Shown one piece after another: positions 45,149 through 46,011 of a stretch of DNA of 46,011 nt. Every line of letters starts with the position of its first letter. Within the stretch, counting starts at the first letter, position 1. Both the position numbers and the translations under genes were made by a program. The stretch spans positions 1 through 46,011 of the IMG/VR virus record IMGVR_UViG_3300009285_000960. One strand, written 5' to 3'. This DNA is from a virus. The notes below the pieces were generated by a model. That model had not been told where the DNA came from, did not search any database, and saw only the letters and a list, made by a program, of their open reading frames with translations.

Positions 45149-45333
45149 AATGTGCTTGCTTTTAACATTAACTTAGCTATGTTTTTAATTACTTCAGGGT
45201 CACTATTCTTAAACCAAAATTTATCATGTTCATCCCAAGTAGTTAGGGTTATTCCTTCATCACCCACACTTGCGAATATCTCGTATTGTTTATTCTTTAA
45301 GTGATATAAAGTTGATAATTTAGTTATTTTCAT
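45145..45333 (-). CDS. Small early protein
   Basis: 62 aa, beta N-terminus (LYHLKNKQYEIFASVGDEGI), helical end. No motif seen. Coupled to the RlpA-like gene by a 4-nt overlap. Confidence 0.5.
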   Translation of the reverse strand: MKITKLSTLYHLKNKQYEIFASVGDEGITLTTWDEHDKFWFKNSDPEVIKNIAKLMLKASTL

Positions 45334-45758
45334 AATTTAACATATTTAACTTTTATAACACCCACACTAGGGTCAGCAAACCACTTAAAAAGACCGAGAG
45401 AAAAATCAAAGGTTCTACCATATTTGGCGAAGTTTCCCCTATCGGTACAGACTGCTTCAATACATTTATCCAAATAACACAGTTGAAAGTGACTACCAAG
45501 AGGAATGTCATTGCTACACGCCATAGTAAAACTATCTTCGTTGAAAACATCTCCGTTTGCTGTTTTACAGGTTTCTCTGTATATTCTTGAACCACAAGCC
45601 GACCTGTCATAAAATGATGCTTGAGCAACTTGGAAAGTTTCTTCAGGTAAGCTGGTTGGTCTTGGGGAAACAACCACTTGTCCCTGATTTCTGGTTTCAG
45701 TTTGTTGAGTATTTGCGTATTTGTAAACATTTAATAAAAATATTAGAGTTTCAATCAT
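45330..45758 (-). CDS. Exported RlpA-like double-psi beta-barrel protein
   Basis: 142 aa. Short hydrophobic N-terminus (IETLIFLLNVY) acts as a signal or anchor. The domain (residues 46-141) shows the RlpA pattern: ASFYD...TANGDVFNEDSFTMA, IPLGSHFQLCYL, VCTDRGNFAKYGRTFDFS with catalytic-type Asp106 (DRG) and Asp118 (FDFS). RlpA proteins are lytic transglycosylases acting on peptidoglycan. Seven or so Cys suggest disulphides outside the cell. It sits in the early operon rather than in the lysis block. Confidence 0.8.
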   Translation of the reverse strand: MIETLIFLLNVYKYANTQQTETRNQGQVVVSPRPTSLPEETFQVAQASFYDRSACGSRIYRETCKTANGDVFNEDSFTMACSNDIPLGSHFQLCYLDKCIEAVCTDRGNFAKYGRTFDFSLGLFKWFADPSVGVIKVKYVKL

Positions 45759-45979
45759 AAAGAGTGTGGCTCCGCCACTTCCTGTATAGCCGAACCACCT
45801 TCTTTATGAACGATAGTAGTAATATCTTTTAAGAGTGCTGTTACGCACATCAAAACTTCGTAATAGCTTTCTTCATACTTTCTATATAATTCTTTAGTAT
45901 TCTCAAATGCCATCTTGAAATCTTTTGCGATTTCGTTCTGGTCTTCTAGGGCTAGTTCTAGCTTCTCTAACGTATCCAT
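45755..45979 (-). CDS. Small coiled-coil early protein, first gene of right operon
   Basis: 74 aa, helical and acidic (LEKLELALEDQNEIAKDFKM ...). ATG 45979 coincides with the predicted start point of the junction promoter, so leaderless. ATGA overlap with the RlpA-like gene. Not recognised. Confidence 0.55.
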   Translation of the reverse strand: MDTLEKLELALEDQNEIAKDFKMAFENTKELYRKYEESYYEVLMCVTALLKDITTIVHKEGGSAIQEVAEPHSL

Positions 45980-45985
45980 AATATA

Positions 45986-46011
45986 ACAATACCATGATGA
46001 TACGATATTGT
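45986..46011 (-). promoter_or_regulatory. Junction promoter (right part)
   Basis: TATTGT (45986-45991) and the spacer with CGTATCATCATGG lie here; the TTGACA is completed by bases 5-10 of the window when the shared ATATTGT of the two ends is merged. Full form TTGACA-17-TATTGT. Confidence 0.7.

Noticed and set aside
45353-45730. 125-residue alternative frame on the minus strand
   Set aside because: Overlaps the RlpA-like gene in another frame and lacks any domain; the RlpA motifs decide the frame.

Overview
The window is a phage (or prophage-derived) genome of an uncultured bacterium, probably the whole molecule. It is AT-rich and very tightly packed, uses the standard code with all three stops, and carries large terminase, portal, major capsid protein, scaffold-like protein, adaptor, fibres, CHAP endolysin, tyrosine recombinase and a replication ATPase. 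I see no tape-measure or tail-tube gene, but there is an 816-residue internal-virion-type protein and a large LamG/Gly-rich tail protein, so a short-tailed (podovirus-like) particle is the best guess. The last 7 bases repeat the first 7. Joining the ends there rebuilds a complete promoter (TTGACA-17-TATTGT) that closely matches two others inside the window, so the contig is most likely a closed circle. The host is not identifiable. A CHAP endolysin, phage-borne GroEL/GroES and many leaderless promoters are compatible with a Gram-positive-type or candidate-phylum host, but this is inference.

Layout. Almost everything is on the minus strand. 1-4.5 kb: replication and recombination (NinG-like nuclease, SSB-like protein, YopX, AAA+ helicase-like protein). 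4.5-7.4 kb: phosphoesterase and lysis genes (holin candidates, CHAP endolysin). 7.4-9.4 kb, plus strand: a separate cassette with a RAMP/Cas7-like protein, a 110-bp GGNNN pentanucleotide array and a conserved-looking partner gene. 9.4-34.3 kb, minus strand: the virion module, transcribed TerL, portal, fibres, recombinase, capsid, fibres, scaffold-like protein, adaptor, large tail protein, internal proteins. 34.3-35.4 kb: small genes headed by a ribbon-helix-helix autorepressor with tandem operators. 35.5-36.1 kb: a gene-free region with iterons and a long inverted repeat, a candidate origin. 36.1-38.2 kb, plus strand: small genes separated by RNA hairpins with conserved loops. 38.4-42.0 kb, minus: TerS candidate, HTH protein, groEL, HNH endonuclease and groES. 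A second HNH gene on the plus strand sits between the groES operon and its upstream promoter. 42.6-46 kb, minus: many small early genes plus an exported RlpA-like protein.

Regulation can be read unusually well. At least eight TTGACA-type promoters carry a shared motif (about TGACAATNTCGTATCAT, or its GTATCA core) and mark the non-structural operons. The structural genes are instead preceded by bare or extended -10 boxes 5-9 nt before the start codon, which predicts leaderless mRNAs. Promoter hexamers are repeatedly fused to stop codons: TGA inside TTGACA four times, TAA inside TATAAT four times. Two virion genes (major capsid and adaptor) share an almost identical leader hairpin.

The best candidate for an undescribed system is the 8.0-9.2 kb RAMP-like gene / GGNNN array / partner-gene cassette.
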